Shown here one piece after another: positions 23,101-52,089 of a DNA stretch of 64,000 nt. The notes under the pieces were generated by a model, which had not been told where the DNA came from, made no database searches, and saw only the letters and a list, made by a program, of their open reading frames with translations. Within the stretch, counting starts at the first letter, position 1. Every line of letters begins with the position of its first letter. Origin of the DNA: Onchidella celtica (Eukaryota > Mollusca > Gastropoda > Systellommatophora > Onchidiidae); contig OZ007582.1 in NCBI GenBank assembly GCA_963931925.1, positions 19,431,818 to 19,495,817 of the forward strand. Direction: 5' to 3'. A program made the position numbers and the translations under genes.

Positions 23101-26100
23101 TTCTATTTCATGCCCAAGATTAATTTCTAGTTGTTTGAAAGAAAACAAAAAAACAGTGTTACAAAGCTTTAAAAAGAGAAACACATGCAACTTTCCCAGC
23201 CAAACATGCCCTGTTCCTGGAATGGATGTAAACACTGGCCATGGCAGTGCATTATGGTTTTTATAGTACGGCTGAAGTAGGTATGTTTTGAAGGCATCAG
23301 ATGGACAAACGATATCAGACACGGAAGACAGTCACATTTTTAATCTGAAAAATATAGATACAGTGGACAACGGTTAAACCGAAATCGGCGGGACCATGGG
23401 TTTGTTTTCGGTTTAGCAATAGCAGGCTTGAAAAACGTCAGTTTCAAGAGAGGTATCCCAAATCTCTATCGAAGAGGACAAATGCAAGTGCATTTAGCAA
23501 AAGAGACTAAAATTACCTCCGTTGCTCTGTGTTTTTGACTGAAAATGGGGATGGGCCTAGGGATACGTGAAGCAGGAATATGCGGGCAAATGTGGGCTAA
23601 CTCTAAGAATAGAGAAACATGAGTGTGGATGGACAGTACAGAATTGCCGTCCTACTGATCTTGTTACTGTTACCGTACACGATGCCATGAACTACGCTGT
23701 CGGCGGTCGCTTGTACACCGTATCATCATTCTGATGTCATACATTTTACACAAAATGTCACCCGTGATGCGCCTTTTGTCTTGCCTGCTGCCCTCTGATT
23801 TCAGACCAGCAAGATTATAGGCCTCCTTCTCCCCTTATCCCTGTAGTGCTGCTGCTCCCATGTAGACCTATACGACCCGGCAGAATAAAACATGTTCTGC
23901 TCGGGATTTTTTTTACTGGGAGGGGCGGCCGGCGGATGGTACAGTAGCTTGACTCTGCCTATGGCAAAATCACAATGGACTGGCGCCACTGAATCCAGCA
24001 ACTTTCTTTTTGGTTTAACAGTAGGGCTGTTTTGGTTTAGTGCTAGTTTGTTAATCAAGATAGGAAAAAAAATCACGGCCCTGTTTTCCTTCAGTTTATC
24101 CATTTTCGGTTTAACCATTCTCCACTATTTGATATATTTTCTCTCATCAGGTAACTTACAAGAAGGACATTTACTCAATGGAGTCCACAGTTAAAGGTAG
24201 GAGAAGGCTGAATGAAAAACTCCTGGTTTGAGATGTAACAAATGGAGAATTAATGTGAAGATACTGATAGTTGTAGAACTTGGAGAATATATTGTAAGGC
24301 ATGTTTTAGGATTTGAAGGGATAGCCAGCTTTAAAAACAGTTGAAGGTTGTATGTGTAGCAAAGTCTTGAATGGATGGATTTGTGTTAATAAATGCTACT
24401 TCTCTTCAGAAATAGCTGGATAGAGAAGTCTCTGTCGAAGAACTCGCCGCTTAGAACCCGTTGTTGCTGCGAAACCGAATTTTTTCACTGTAATTTACAT
24501 GCGTAAGAACCTGCTCTGAAATGAAAAATCCGCCTAAGAACCCGGCATTTGACTGTGAGACAAGCACACTTTTACGTAAAATGTCCATATTATATTAAAC
24601 ACAAAATTCTCTTTCAAGTAGACGGGATAGAACAAAGCCACACAGTACACTGAAAGAGAACGGGTGGAGGGAAGGTAGGGGGAGATGAACCGTACAAAGG
24701 ATGGAGCCAGTTACGTCTTACGTGTGCAAGCAGGCCACTCCTAGACTAAATTAGCATAGACATCACCTAACATCTATTGTTGTCTGACTCGAGGCGCAGA
24801 ATTTTATACATAATTGACCACACGCTTGGTTTGCACGTCACATGTACATGTACTTAGGGCTGACTGTGATTATTACACAGGGTATCACTGGGCCTCATGT
24901 TGTATCCGCCAAAGTGCCCGGTCTGCCTAAAAACCCGCTTTTTCTGTCTCAAGTTGACTGGGTCCTTAGACAGAGACTACTGTATTATGAAGCACTGTGA
25001 TTTTTAAATTCCGGGGGCTCATACCGGTATCAAAAGCTGGGTACACCCCATAGAATTTGTTCTTCACAGTGATTTCCCTAGGAACAGATTTCAGACCATT
25101 TTACAAAATCATATTTGATGAAGTATTTAATGCTTTTGTTTTTCACCTAAGCTGCTGAGGTATTGTCTGTGAAAAATGGGCATATTTTTCATGTTAAAAA
25201 TTTAAATTGTAAGGAATTGCAGCTGTTCTAATATTCTGAAGTATAATCAAAGGAAGAAGATAATTGCTCACATGTACCCATTTTAATGTATTGCTCACTT
25301 GTTGTCTTCAGAAAAATTCACCGTAGCCTCCATTATCAACAGATGTGAACAGCAACCTACTGCTGTTCAAGGTCTTCAGCAGAAGCTGGAGTTGATGCAA
25401 CTAAGGGTAAATAAATAAGATGTGATGAATAGGGATCTGTTTGGATATGTGTGCAGTTTCCATATCGTGAAAGAATGTTTGTTTTTGAACGTTTTTGCTA
25501 TTGGTGGTGACTTTTGCAGACTTATATTTTACATGGCTTGTTTTGAAGTTCCAACCTTGTCTTTTTTTTTTTTTTTTTGTGATTCCTATTTTTCGTTGTC
25601 TGGTTAGTGGTTGTTCCATCACCACCTCTTGACCTTGCAATTCTTTCATGTAGTGATCATAGAAAATATTTCAAAGTTGTATTCTGTTTGGATTTGGTTT
25701 TTGGGGGGCGGGTTAACTTGGCTCTGGATATTCTGACAAGGAGTAGGCAGTCACATGATTATTATTTAGAAATGAGAACTGTGCTGCTTGGATCGTTTCT
25801 AAAATAGAGTTAAAAAAAGGTTATGGTCAAGGGAAAAAGGTGGTATGTTTCATTGTGTCCGATGAATAATGTCTATCTGTGTTCAAAAGAAATAGGTACA
25901 TATTGAGTTGTTGTTGTTATGACAAATCAAAAACAAATCCTATGTATTTCCGTTTACGTAGTTCACGCTAAAAACAAGGACTGATTTCTGTTTAGAAATT
26001 TACTTATAATTCTATATTTATTAATTAAATTTCATGGTCAAGTTGTGAAATAATTTTTATCTACGGAAAGGAGCTCGAGGTTTGTAGTTATTTCTTTCTT

Positions 26101-27645
26101 TGTCTCTAACAGATGGTGAATATGGAGGATGATCCTGCCAACACATTTGTTGTGTTTGTACCAAAATGCTTGTCTGTAGCAGAACTACAATCAGTGATAT
26201 CAAAAATCAGTGGAAATTACAACAAGCTATCTCACTCGGCAGTTGACTTAGACTTGCTGGTGATCTTTGTGTTTCTGGGAGGATCTCCTGATCAGACTGA
26301 TGCAGGTTATTCACAGTCTGTGTGGCAAGATACCTCTAATGAGGTATCTTTCACACAACATAGGCCCAATAGTGTCGGTTCTCAAAGACCTACAAAATTA
26401 CAACAAAATAGTGCAGCAGTGCCAAACTCTACAAAGTTAGGGGGCAAAGACAGAGTTCAAATTAAAACGGAACCTCAAACAACTGAGTATGATGAATCAA
26501 CAAGCTCAGGTAGTTCCTCTCCGACACTACACGGAAATGCTGAAAATGTGAATAACAGTGCAGTTTCAAACATGCCAGAATCTCGTACGCAGTCTGTTGA
26601 GAAGTCGACAGGGCAGCAAACACATGAAATAGATTTGATGTTCTTCAAACAGGAACCTGATGAAAGCCCTTCAAGAAGTGCAGTGTTAGTGTCAGACATT
26701 ATATATGATCACCGTTCTATGGATAACTGGTATGCCTTGCTGAGGAGCTTGAAGAGACAATTACAGAGAGAGATTGGTGATAAGTCTGTGGCTGCTGCAG
26801 TTGGTGTTCAATGTGGGGTGAGTATTAGCAATAGAATAACTGCAATTATGTCTAATTCTTTTGGGTTCTTGTGCCAGTATTGTTTTGGTCCCCTGCGCTG
26901 TGATACAGTGCAGTGGTTTAGTGTTGAAAATATTCTGATATTTTTACATTATGGATCTTAAACTTATACTTATAGCACTATCTTCATGTCGGTAGGGCAG
27001 CATAAGGACTAAAATACGTTTTCCTCTGTGCCTATGTAAGAAGAGCTTGAAAAGGTTAATGAATTAACAATTAATTTGCCCTGTTTAATTCAGAAGCTCC
27101 TGTTAGACCCTATGCCATGAGAGAGATAATCCCAAGGGGGTGAACACAGTGTTGATAATCGGTAACAATTATTTTCCAGGAATTTGTGGAGCGGTTCCAC
27201 TATTTTGGAATTTCAGAATGTCAACAAACAGTAATTGTTGAAAACAACAGGATGCATGTTTTCAGACATTCTTGGGTGAATGAATGATCAAATCCCAAAT
27301 AAAGTAGCAAAATAAAATCTATACATTCTGTCATTTCTGTGGCAAACTTAATATAAGTTTATGTGCTAAGACATCTTTCATTATGGATTTATCTATATCT
27401 AGCACAGTGCCATCTGCACTTATACATTTATCAATGATGTCATCCAGTAGAATGTTTGTAAAGTACTCTGAATGCTTTATCTTAGAATAAAATATGCCTT
27501 CTTCATCTGCTTGGTTTTAAAGTGATTAAAAAATTTTTTTCATTTATATTATTTTCAGATCGAGTCTCCTGTTGGTGAACATTTAGCAGATGTGATATGG
27601 CAGAGAAGTACAGAGTTAGATGGTCAAGTTCTTAGGTTTGAATAA
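5013..27645 (+). CDS. CRPPA: CRPPA (ISPD), D-ribitol-5-phosphate cytidylyltransferase
   Basis: Cytosolic enzyme that makes CDP-ribitol from CTP and ribitol-5-phosphate. CDP-ribitol is the donor used by FKTN and FKRP on the alpha-dystroglycan glycan. Exons visible: 5013-5153, 7173-7508 (with an N gap), 16914-17014, 18696-18845, 22168-22272, 24151-24196, 25312-25406, 26113-26817 and 27559-27645. All have AG/GT borders and compatible phases. Family motifs seen are the nucleotide-binding [10 protein letters not shown] with the following [25 protein letters not shown], and [10 protein letters not shown] followed by [18 protein letters not shown]. The C-terminal domain follows but carries an unusual serine/glutamate-rich segment of about 150 residues in the eighth exon. 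The initiator exon is not found. The gene is converging on COPA. Confidence 0.93.
5215..5449 (+). repeat. Dispersed repeat A, copy 1 (left part)
   Basis: Homologous to 7697-8038 and 18985-19320. Shared blocks include ATGTAATGAGAGGAAT and AACCACAATAAGTA. Copy 1 is split by a solo LTR and resumes at 6588-6672. The copies are diverged and non-coding, and the family is unidentified. Confidence 0.75.
5450..6582. mobile_element. Solo LTR with 5-bp target duplication
   Basis: A 1133-bp segment starting TGTAAC and ending GCTCGTGACA, flanked by CAGTT at 5445-5449 and 6583-6587. It interrupts repeat A, whose other copies lack it, so the empty site can be read directly. The last ten bases equal the 3' end of the Gmr1-like LTR at 16779, which suggests a related family, although orientation is unresolved because both ends fit TGT...ACA. 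It contains short tandem repeats around CACCTCAATATC (5760-5850). Its length is close to the two Gmr1-like LTRs (1244 and 1209 bp). Confidence 0.72.
6588..6672 (+). repeat. Dispersed repeat A, copy 1 (right part)
   Basis: Continues copy 1 after the solo LTR with GTTTACTGCAGTGACCTAG, matched at 7972-7990 and 19250-19268. It ends near TATATCTTAGG, the same point at which copy 2 is split by the Gmr1-like element. Confidence 0.72.
6673..7172. other. CRPPA intron, nothing recognised
   Basis: Unique-looking AT-rich intron sequence with no element ends or exon-like frame. It ends in the acceptor ATTATCTTGCAG before 7173. Confidence 0.5.
7173..7508 (+). CDS. CRPPA: CRPPA exon interrupted by assembly gap
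   Basis: The exon opens with [22 protein letters not shown] and, after the gap, closes with HSGIRALHS before GT at 7509. In the family only about ten residues, including an Arg-rich substrate-binding segment, lie between these two parts. The 200 Ns therefore either stand in for some 30 bases or hide an intron. Confidence 0.85.
7278..7477. other. Assembly gap of exactly 200 N
   Basis: A run of 200 N, a round number typical of a placeholder. It falls inside a CRPPA coding exon. Frames drawn through it have no meaning. Confidence 0.98.
7697..8038 (+). repeat. Dispersed repeat A, copy 2
   Basis: Matches copy 1 and copy 3. It is cut at 8038 by the Gmr1-like element and resumes at 16780 with TATATCTTAG, exactly as the uninterrupted copy 1 reads. 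Confidence 0.72.
8039..9273 (+). repeat. 5' LTR of Gmr1-like element
   Basis: Collinear with 15536-16770 at a constant offset of 7497. Compared with the 3' LTR it lacks the last nine bases plus one CTG: a 12-bp deletion between two CTG triplets removed the LTR end and fused it to the primer-site region. Confidence 0.92.
8412..8418 (+). promoter_or_regulatory. Putative LTR TATA box
   Basis: TATAAAA lies 373 bp into the LTR, repeated at 15909-15915. The second Gmr1-like LTR has TATATAA at a similar offset (343 bp), which supports promoter function. No experimental start is known. Confidence 0.55.
9271..9420 (+). repeat. Primer-site region amplified as tandem repeats
   Basis: After the LTR, CTGGAGGGGACCCC corresponds to CTGGAGAGGGACCCC just after the LTR of the second element (57150-57164). 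That places the primer-binding site at TGGAGGGGACCCC. Here the site begins an imperfect tandem array of units of about 22 bp resembling TCTAGAGGACCCCACTGACA, decaying over 150 bp. The second element has only one unit. Confidence 0.65.
9560..9960 (+). other. Conserved leader blocks of Gmr1-like elements
   Basis: Non-coding leader with blocks shared with the second element at 57470-57830: AAGTGAACCATCT, GCGGGAGGTTGG, GAATAGTTCT, and AGGAAG followed by TGTCTCTCCTGT with one base difference between. The LTRs of the two elements are much less alike, so the leader is under more constraint than its surroundings. Confidence 0.7.
10150..10291 (+). other. Array of short stem-loops in gag leader
   Basis: Successive perfect or near-perfect hairpins: AGCAG...CTGCT (10150-10166), AGTGT-ACGGAAGAT-ACACT (10171-10189), ATTGGT...ACCAAT (10201-10226), AAGCAGT...ACTGCTT (10232-10251) and AGTGATCACT (10282-10291). 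A similar array with different sequence sits at the same place in the second element. Confidence 0.6.
10482..14171 (+). CDS. gag-pol: Gmr1-like gag-pol polyprotein, ends at premature TGA
   Basis: The start at 10482 (MAEL) is chosen because the second element starts alike at 61791. Residues about 30-93 form a repetitive E/K/R/A coiled coil. Then come the capsid region ([12 protein letters not shown]...[13 protein letters not shown]), a zinc knuckle C373-C386 ([14 protein letters not shown]), protease D447-S-G, integrase zinc motif H629/H636/C666/C669 and core D699, D758, E794 (35 residues between the last two), a GPF module near 934, then RT with YFDD at 1215-1218. TGA at 14169-14171 follows residue 1229. 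The same frame continues afterwards. Gag and pol are fused without a stop. Capsid-like sequence of this clade is the reported source of the vertebrate SCAN domain. Confidence 0.93.
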   Translation: MAELQRYLELAQSFGIPEAQRASWVDQKLKEEREEKAAERLRLEKAAEREEKAAEILRQEKAAERGDRAAERAEKQAQREYQLALKQLEAKQAQPTGAPEVTSNNKTKPKLSTFNDKVDRIDSYLHRFELHAVCAEWQRGEYTSCLANLLTGRALEVFHSLTIDDARDYDILKTALLKRFQHTEDGFHKRFRDCKPEASENFSTYVDRLRHLLSRWTELAGVEEGNYKKLYDLIIKDQIYMSCHTDLVAHFKEQAPKTTIEITSIVERYAAAHPNRSLAKAKLSEPCYAGVATRTPVSSRQSRQPFRQSPQVRPRSEPPFNRRQPNPRNFSWDWEPRYSRPFPTGGPRNNYYQAPPFPSYRGTPRRDDNPFHCYRCGGEGHIRKQCRVRLDAANACSVAFTENRGNRTRNAETVNKVIPVMSALHERGALTLYEGQVNAIRASVLRDSGCTTVGVRESLVRPAQLLDRDATCITFGGSVEHFRLAEIYVDTPFITGVVTACVLPNPVADLIIGNIPHLKDVSDSELEIWDDENNIACVTTRQQSRRQSDDTLRSPVVDLDVTPEIFRNEQRTDPSLKPLFAKIHPDSPDTTRFCLKDDLLYRVFRGKRETILQLVIPRSFRRDITRLAHDTALSGHQGKARTKSRVLSQFFWPGVYGDINSYVSRCDTCQKRTPKGKTSRAPIQEMPPVSTPFQRVAVDIVGPLPKSDRGHRFILSVIDYATRWPEAIPLKEISADHVAEALVTIFTRVGFPSELLSDRGPQFTSDLFRKVLELTGIRQKLTTPYHPQSNGCCERWNATMKAMLARVSADRPGDWDRRLPAILFAYRELPNATTGFSPFELLYGRKPRGPMAILRDLYAGSDTDVPDTRSAYQYIVDLRHRIVNACDLARQFACVRTRSFIGYRDQGSRLRTLSVGDRALVLLPETNNKLLLTWKGPFLVKKRLSRVNYLITIRGNDKVYHINMLKKYFTDDQGHHDHSCHVVAQANAAMVTIDDNDREPLLMTRSLLSLQATEDATSVNINPQLDQSKTQDIMDLVREFAPLFTDLPGKTSLVQHVIRLHSDVPVFVKPYPRPLHAHDTIQSEVEKMLSLGVIERSTSPYCSPIVLVKKTDGSVRFCIDYRKLNALTIYDAEPIPNQEELFARLAESSVFSKIDLAKGYWQIPMEEASKQYTAFQTPMGLMQWRFMPFGLVTAPATFARMMNILLQQTPYVLSYFDDICAFHTDWKGH
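14172..14927 (+). pseudogene. Continuation of RT and RNase H after premature stop
   Basis: Same frame as the upstream gag-pol. It carries the RT thumb, the connection ([16 protein letters not shown]) and RNase H with [14 protein letters not shown], the ERECLAIV helix and [10 protein letters not shown], ending with ADLLSRLP and TAA at 14925-14927. Only the TGA at 14169 separates it from the polyprotein. Confidence 0.92.
14928..15515 (+). other. 3' untranslated part of Gmr1-like element
   Basis: About 590 bp between the pol stop and the polypurine tract. No env-like frame: the short frames have no signal peptide or membrane segment that stands out. Confidence 0.6.
15516..15535 (+). other. Polypurine tract
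   Basis: The purine-rich run GGGGTGGGGGATG immediately precedes the 3' LTR, the expected position of the plus-strand primer. One T interrupts the G run. Confidence 0.8.
15536..16779 (+). repeat. 3' LTR of Gmr1-like element
   Basis: A 1244-bp LTR beginning TGTCATG and ending GCTCGTGACA, followed by the TATAT target duplication. It is complete, unlike the 5' LTR, which lost its last bases. Confidence 0.93.
15909..15915 (+). promoter_or_regulatory. Putative TATA box in 3' LTR
   Basis: TATAAAA, the counterpart of 8412-8418. In this position it could drive sense transcription into CRPPA downstream exons. Confidence 0.5.
16914..17014 (+). CDS. CRPPA: CRPPA exon with catalytic HDAARPF motif
   Basis: Acceptor TTTCCCCCCAG, donor at 17015. 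It encodes [20 protein letters not shown] and a helix ending KKHG. The Asp of IHDA coordinates the metal/phosphate in IspD-type enzymes. It begins 134 bp after the Gmr1-like 3' LTR. Confidence 0.93.
17303..18436. mobile_element. TTAA-flanked non-autonomous DNA element, Kolobok-like
   Basis: TTAA at 17299-17302 and 18437-18440 flank a 1134-bp segment with terminal inverted repeats: GGGCATGTACGGCTAAAAA at the left and, on the other strand, GGGCATGTGCTACTAAAAA at the right. No transposase frame is seen. TTAA plus purine-starting ends fits the Kolobok superfamily, while piggyBac ends start with pyrimidines. It lies in a CRPPA intron. Confidence 0.72.
18696..18845 (+). CDS. CRPPA: CRPPA exon with EMPQAF motif
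   Basis: Acceptor TTTATTTCTAG, donor AAA|GTAAGT, exactly 50 codons in phase 0. It encodes [12 protein letters not shown] and the family motif [14 protein letters not shown], which closes over the sugar-phosphate site in the family. Confidence 0.93.
18985..19320 (+). repeat. Dispersed repeat A, copy 3
   Basis: Homologous to copies 1 and 2 with shared blocks such as AACAAACCACA and GCAGCGACCTA. This copy is not interrupted by an LTR, so it gives the uninterrupted order. All three copies lie in CRPPA introns in the same orientation. Confidence 0.68.
19516..20644. mobile_element. piggyBac-like TTAA element without transposase
   Basis: TTAA at 19512-19515 and 20645-20648 flank 1129 bp with inverted ends CCCTAGTCCTGCGGG (left) and, on the opposite strand, CCCTCTTCCTGCG (right). 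TTAA with CCCT ends is typical of piggyBac. The left end contains a short internal repeat of GTCCTGCGGGAGGCCA-type sequence. No transposase frame. Confidence 0.72.
20660..21906. other. CRPPA intron with simple repeats
   Basis: No gene. It contains an A-run joined to a 14-G run (about 21157-21180), ATAG and TTA short tandem repeats (21236-21295) and a GT repeat (21686-21706). The short open frames here look like chance. Confidence 0.6.
21907..22093. mobile_element. Small TTAA-flanked inverted-repeat element (MITE)
   Basis: GGTTAAGTCACATTT at 21901-21915 is the exact reverse complement of 22085-22099. Reading TTAA (21903-21906, 22094-22097) as the duplication gives a 187-bp element with ends GTCACATTT. 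It ends 74 bp before a CRPPA exon. Confidence 0.6.
22168..22272 (+). CDS. CRPPA: CRPPA exon, DLDFGTECL region
   Basis: Acceptor ATATTCCAG, donor AAG|GTGAGA, 35 codons in phase 0. [20 protein letters not shown] and [10 protein letters not shown] match the end of the cytidylyltransferase domain. Confidence 0.93.
22273..23360. other. CRPPA intron, nothing recognised
   Basis: AT-rich intron with no clear element ends, exon or RNA gene. It ends where the pogo-like MITE begins. Confidence 0.5.
23361..24125. mobile_element. pogo/Tigger-like MITE next to a splice acceptor
   Basis: TA at 23359-23360 and 24126-24127 flank 765 bp. Left end CAGTGGACAACGGTTAAACC. The right end on the other strand reads GTGGAGAATGGTTAAACCG. 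TA target and CAGTGG ends are typical of pogo-group Tc1/mariner elements. No transposase. The right end lies 25 bp before exon 24151, so this insertion supplies the sequence where the branch point should be. Confidence 0.75.
24151..24196 (+). CDS. CRPPA: CRPPA short exon
   Basis: 46 bp encoding [15 protein letters not shown], matching the family sequence right after DLWK. Acceptor TTTTCTCTCATCAG, donor AAAG|GTAGGA. Confidence 0.9.
24423..24982. mobile_element. Second mariner/pogo-type MITE
   Basis: TA at 24421-24422 and 24983-24984 flank 560 bp. Left GAGAAGTCTCTGTCGAAGAAC-like end and right (other strand) CAGTAGTCTCTGTCTAAGGA share AGTCTCTGTC and AAG. Non-coding. Distinct in sequence from the MITE at 23361-24125. 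Confidence 0.65.
24983..25311. other. CRPPA intron, nothing recognised
   Basis: Intron sequence ending in the acceptor TTGTTGTCTTCAG. No features seen. Confidence 0.5.
25312..25406 (+). CDS. CRPPA: CRPPA exon linking catalytic and C-terminal domains
   Basis: Encodes [12 protein letters not shown] and a glutamine-rich helix ending LELMQLR. It joins in frame to the exon at 26113. Less conserved than neighbours, but both splice sites and phases fit. Confidence 0.85.
25407..26112. other. CRPPA intron, nothing recognised
   Basis: T-rich and AT-rich intron with no recognisable element. It ends in the acceptor TCTCTAACAG. Confidence 0.5.
26113..26817 (+). CDS. CRPPA: Large CRPPA exon with unusual S/T/E-rich insert
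   Basis: 235 codons. The start ([21 protein letters not shown]...[10 protein letters not shown]) and the end ([20 protein letters not shown]) match the CRPPA C-terminal domain. Between them about 150 residues rich in S, T, E, N and Q replace a much shorter loop. The insert has two psi-K-x-E sites (IKTE and FKQE) of the SUMO-acceptor type. Donor GGG|GTGAGT at 26818. The frame is uninterrupted. Confidence 0.88.
26818..27558. other. CRPPA last intron, nothing recognised
   Basis: AT-rich intron with no element ends seen, ending in the acceptor TATTATTTTCAG. Confidence 0.5.
27559..27645 (+). CDS. CRPPA: CRPPA terminal exon
   Basis: Encodes [20 protein letters not shown] and ends VLRFE, TAA at 27643-27645. 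The aligned end of the vertebrate protein has the same helix followed by a short hydrophobic tail. Confidence 0.9.
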   Translation: MESPVGEHLADVIWQRSTELDGQVLRFE

Positions 27646-27744
27646 CCCAATGCTGCTTAACCTACTTTCACAAGTCGATGCCCTCTCTGCTTAAGCAAAG
27701 GGACACTATGTAATTATAAAAATATCTGCTCTTTAAAAACATAA

Positions 27745-27750
27745 AATAAA
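27745..27750 (+). terminator. Putative CRPPA polyadenylation signal
   Basis: AATAAA 100 bp after the CRPPA stop codon, within a short 3' UTR. The nearest COPA sequence is 1.6 kb further on the other strand. Confidence 0.5.
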
Positions 27751-29361
27751 ATATTTAGAACATGAATGTTTTAATTTTTGTATTTGTTTCTGAATCACTG
27801 TCATGATTTTCATACAAATCTATATCACCAGAAGTCCTTGTTTTAGCTCCTAGATAATAGTAAAAGCACTTTCCAATGGCATATTGACGAACACAGACTT
27901 TGAAAGATTGTCAAAGGAAGTAACTTACTTACTTGCCAGGAATGCGTGTTATTATGCACGATTGGGTTAACTACCCTATTCCCACCTCCATGTTTTGTTA
28001 GTGAAGAACAAACACGAATAATGGAAAAGAAAACCACAGAACATTTTTTTTTACAGGGTAAATTTATTCCTCTTTACTCAATTAACAATTTTATAACCAA
28101 AACATCAATTATATTATAGACCAATGTGATTGGAACTTGTTCAAATATATGTTGTCTTACAATAATGAATAAGTAAATGAACCTATGAAGCTACAAATAA
28201 TCTTTTTTTCATTAGGAAACCTTTTACTAGATGACGCACCTCAGTCTGCATTCTGATGTTGTCTCAAATATTGACAGAAGATTATCTTGGTATCTATACT
28301 ATATATATTTGTGGACACTCAGACTTCAAATTTTATATGGTGCATCAGAATGGATGTAAGGGTGCATAGTTTTTAATAGAAGTCTCAAATCGGTGTAGTT
28401 ATTTTTATTGGAAATTTATTGTTTCGCCATTTTAAGGTTTCGTTATCGCTTCCTGCGATGTGTTCACTATCAAACACACTAACCCGTGCGCAAATCATGC
28501 TGTTGTCAACTCACAAAGGCAGAGCAGTAAGACTTATTAAAAAACAAACAAAAATAAAATAAACAAATAGGAACAGGCCAGATGAAGCACGTCCATAATA
28601 ACCACCCAGATCTGAAACCAATATTCAAACCGATTAACGGGCAGGGCCGGGGACCTCAGCTAGTTCTCATATATGTATATCTCAATTTGTGAACTGACAT
28701 CTTCTCCTTGTAACTGTTTAGGCCTACCCACATTGTATTGAAATTTAAAATGAATACAGTTAAACAGTCATAAACAAACATTTTGTTCAATAGATCTTGT
28801 CTTATCAAAACTGTAATTTGCTGTCACCATAATTAACTTCTACTGCAATGCATTTATGAAGTAAAGAAAATGCATTGAGGCATACAAATAAAGCGGTGAT
28901 GTATGATTTTAGCATCATCTTTATACTTCACCTGGAATATGTAAAATGTTTCCAGATTAACATCTTCAGTCTTTTATCATAAGCAAACCACTATGATGGT
29001 TTCTAACTGTGTATTCATCAGAGTTTAGTGATTTGATTGCATTTATGACATCCTAAATATACACTACTGAGCTGTGAAGTGCTACAGTGTGCTTCATAAA
29101 ATATATTTAAAAAAACTTGTATGTCCATGGCTAGTTGAGGTCAAATTCCAAATGACCAACATTTATAGACTATGAATGACAACAAATATTTTAAGAAATA
29201 TCACATAAATAAATGTTCAAGAAATGACAGGCGCACGGTCATCACAAGGCTGAAGTAACATCAGTCCTTCCATAACACTTTCCAAATAACTTTCACATCC
29301 TGCAAACATTCATAAGAGCAATGACAGTTTTCCATGGAGTACATTCAAGATGATGTATTTT
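27751..29361. other. Convergent intergenic region / COPA 3' UTR
   Basis: About 1.6 kb between the two convergent stop codons. Except for the Helitron-like segment it is AT-rich sequence without coding potential. The end of the COPA 3' UTR is not obvious: no TTTATT is seen close to 29361, the nearest candidates being around 28060-28420. Confidence 0.5.
28293..28664. mobile_element. Helitron-like non-autonomous element
   Basis: Starts TCTATACTATATATAT preceded by A and ends CTCAGCTAGT followed by T, the TC...CTAGT ends and A/T insertion site of Helitrons. Length 372 bp. The expected hairpin just before the 3' end is weak, so the call rests on the termini. Confidence 0.45.
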
Positions 29362-51909
<22,548 letters not shown>

Positions 51910-52089
51910 CTGAAATAAAATCAGACATAAAAAACAGCATCTGTAAAAGGAAAAACAACGACAACACACAAACAAAAAGAAAGTTTAAAAATGAAAAATA
52001 ATGCCATACTTTTGACTATTCTATAAAACTTAAAAAAAACAAAAACAACCTCTGAACATTTCAAAAAGCTTCAGCAGTGGCTGCACAGT

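Noticed and set aside
23892..24194. 100-codon frame in the pogo-like MITE as a transposase remnant
   Set aside because: No DDE or helix-turn-helix features; runs through the MITE end into a CRPPA exon in another frame.
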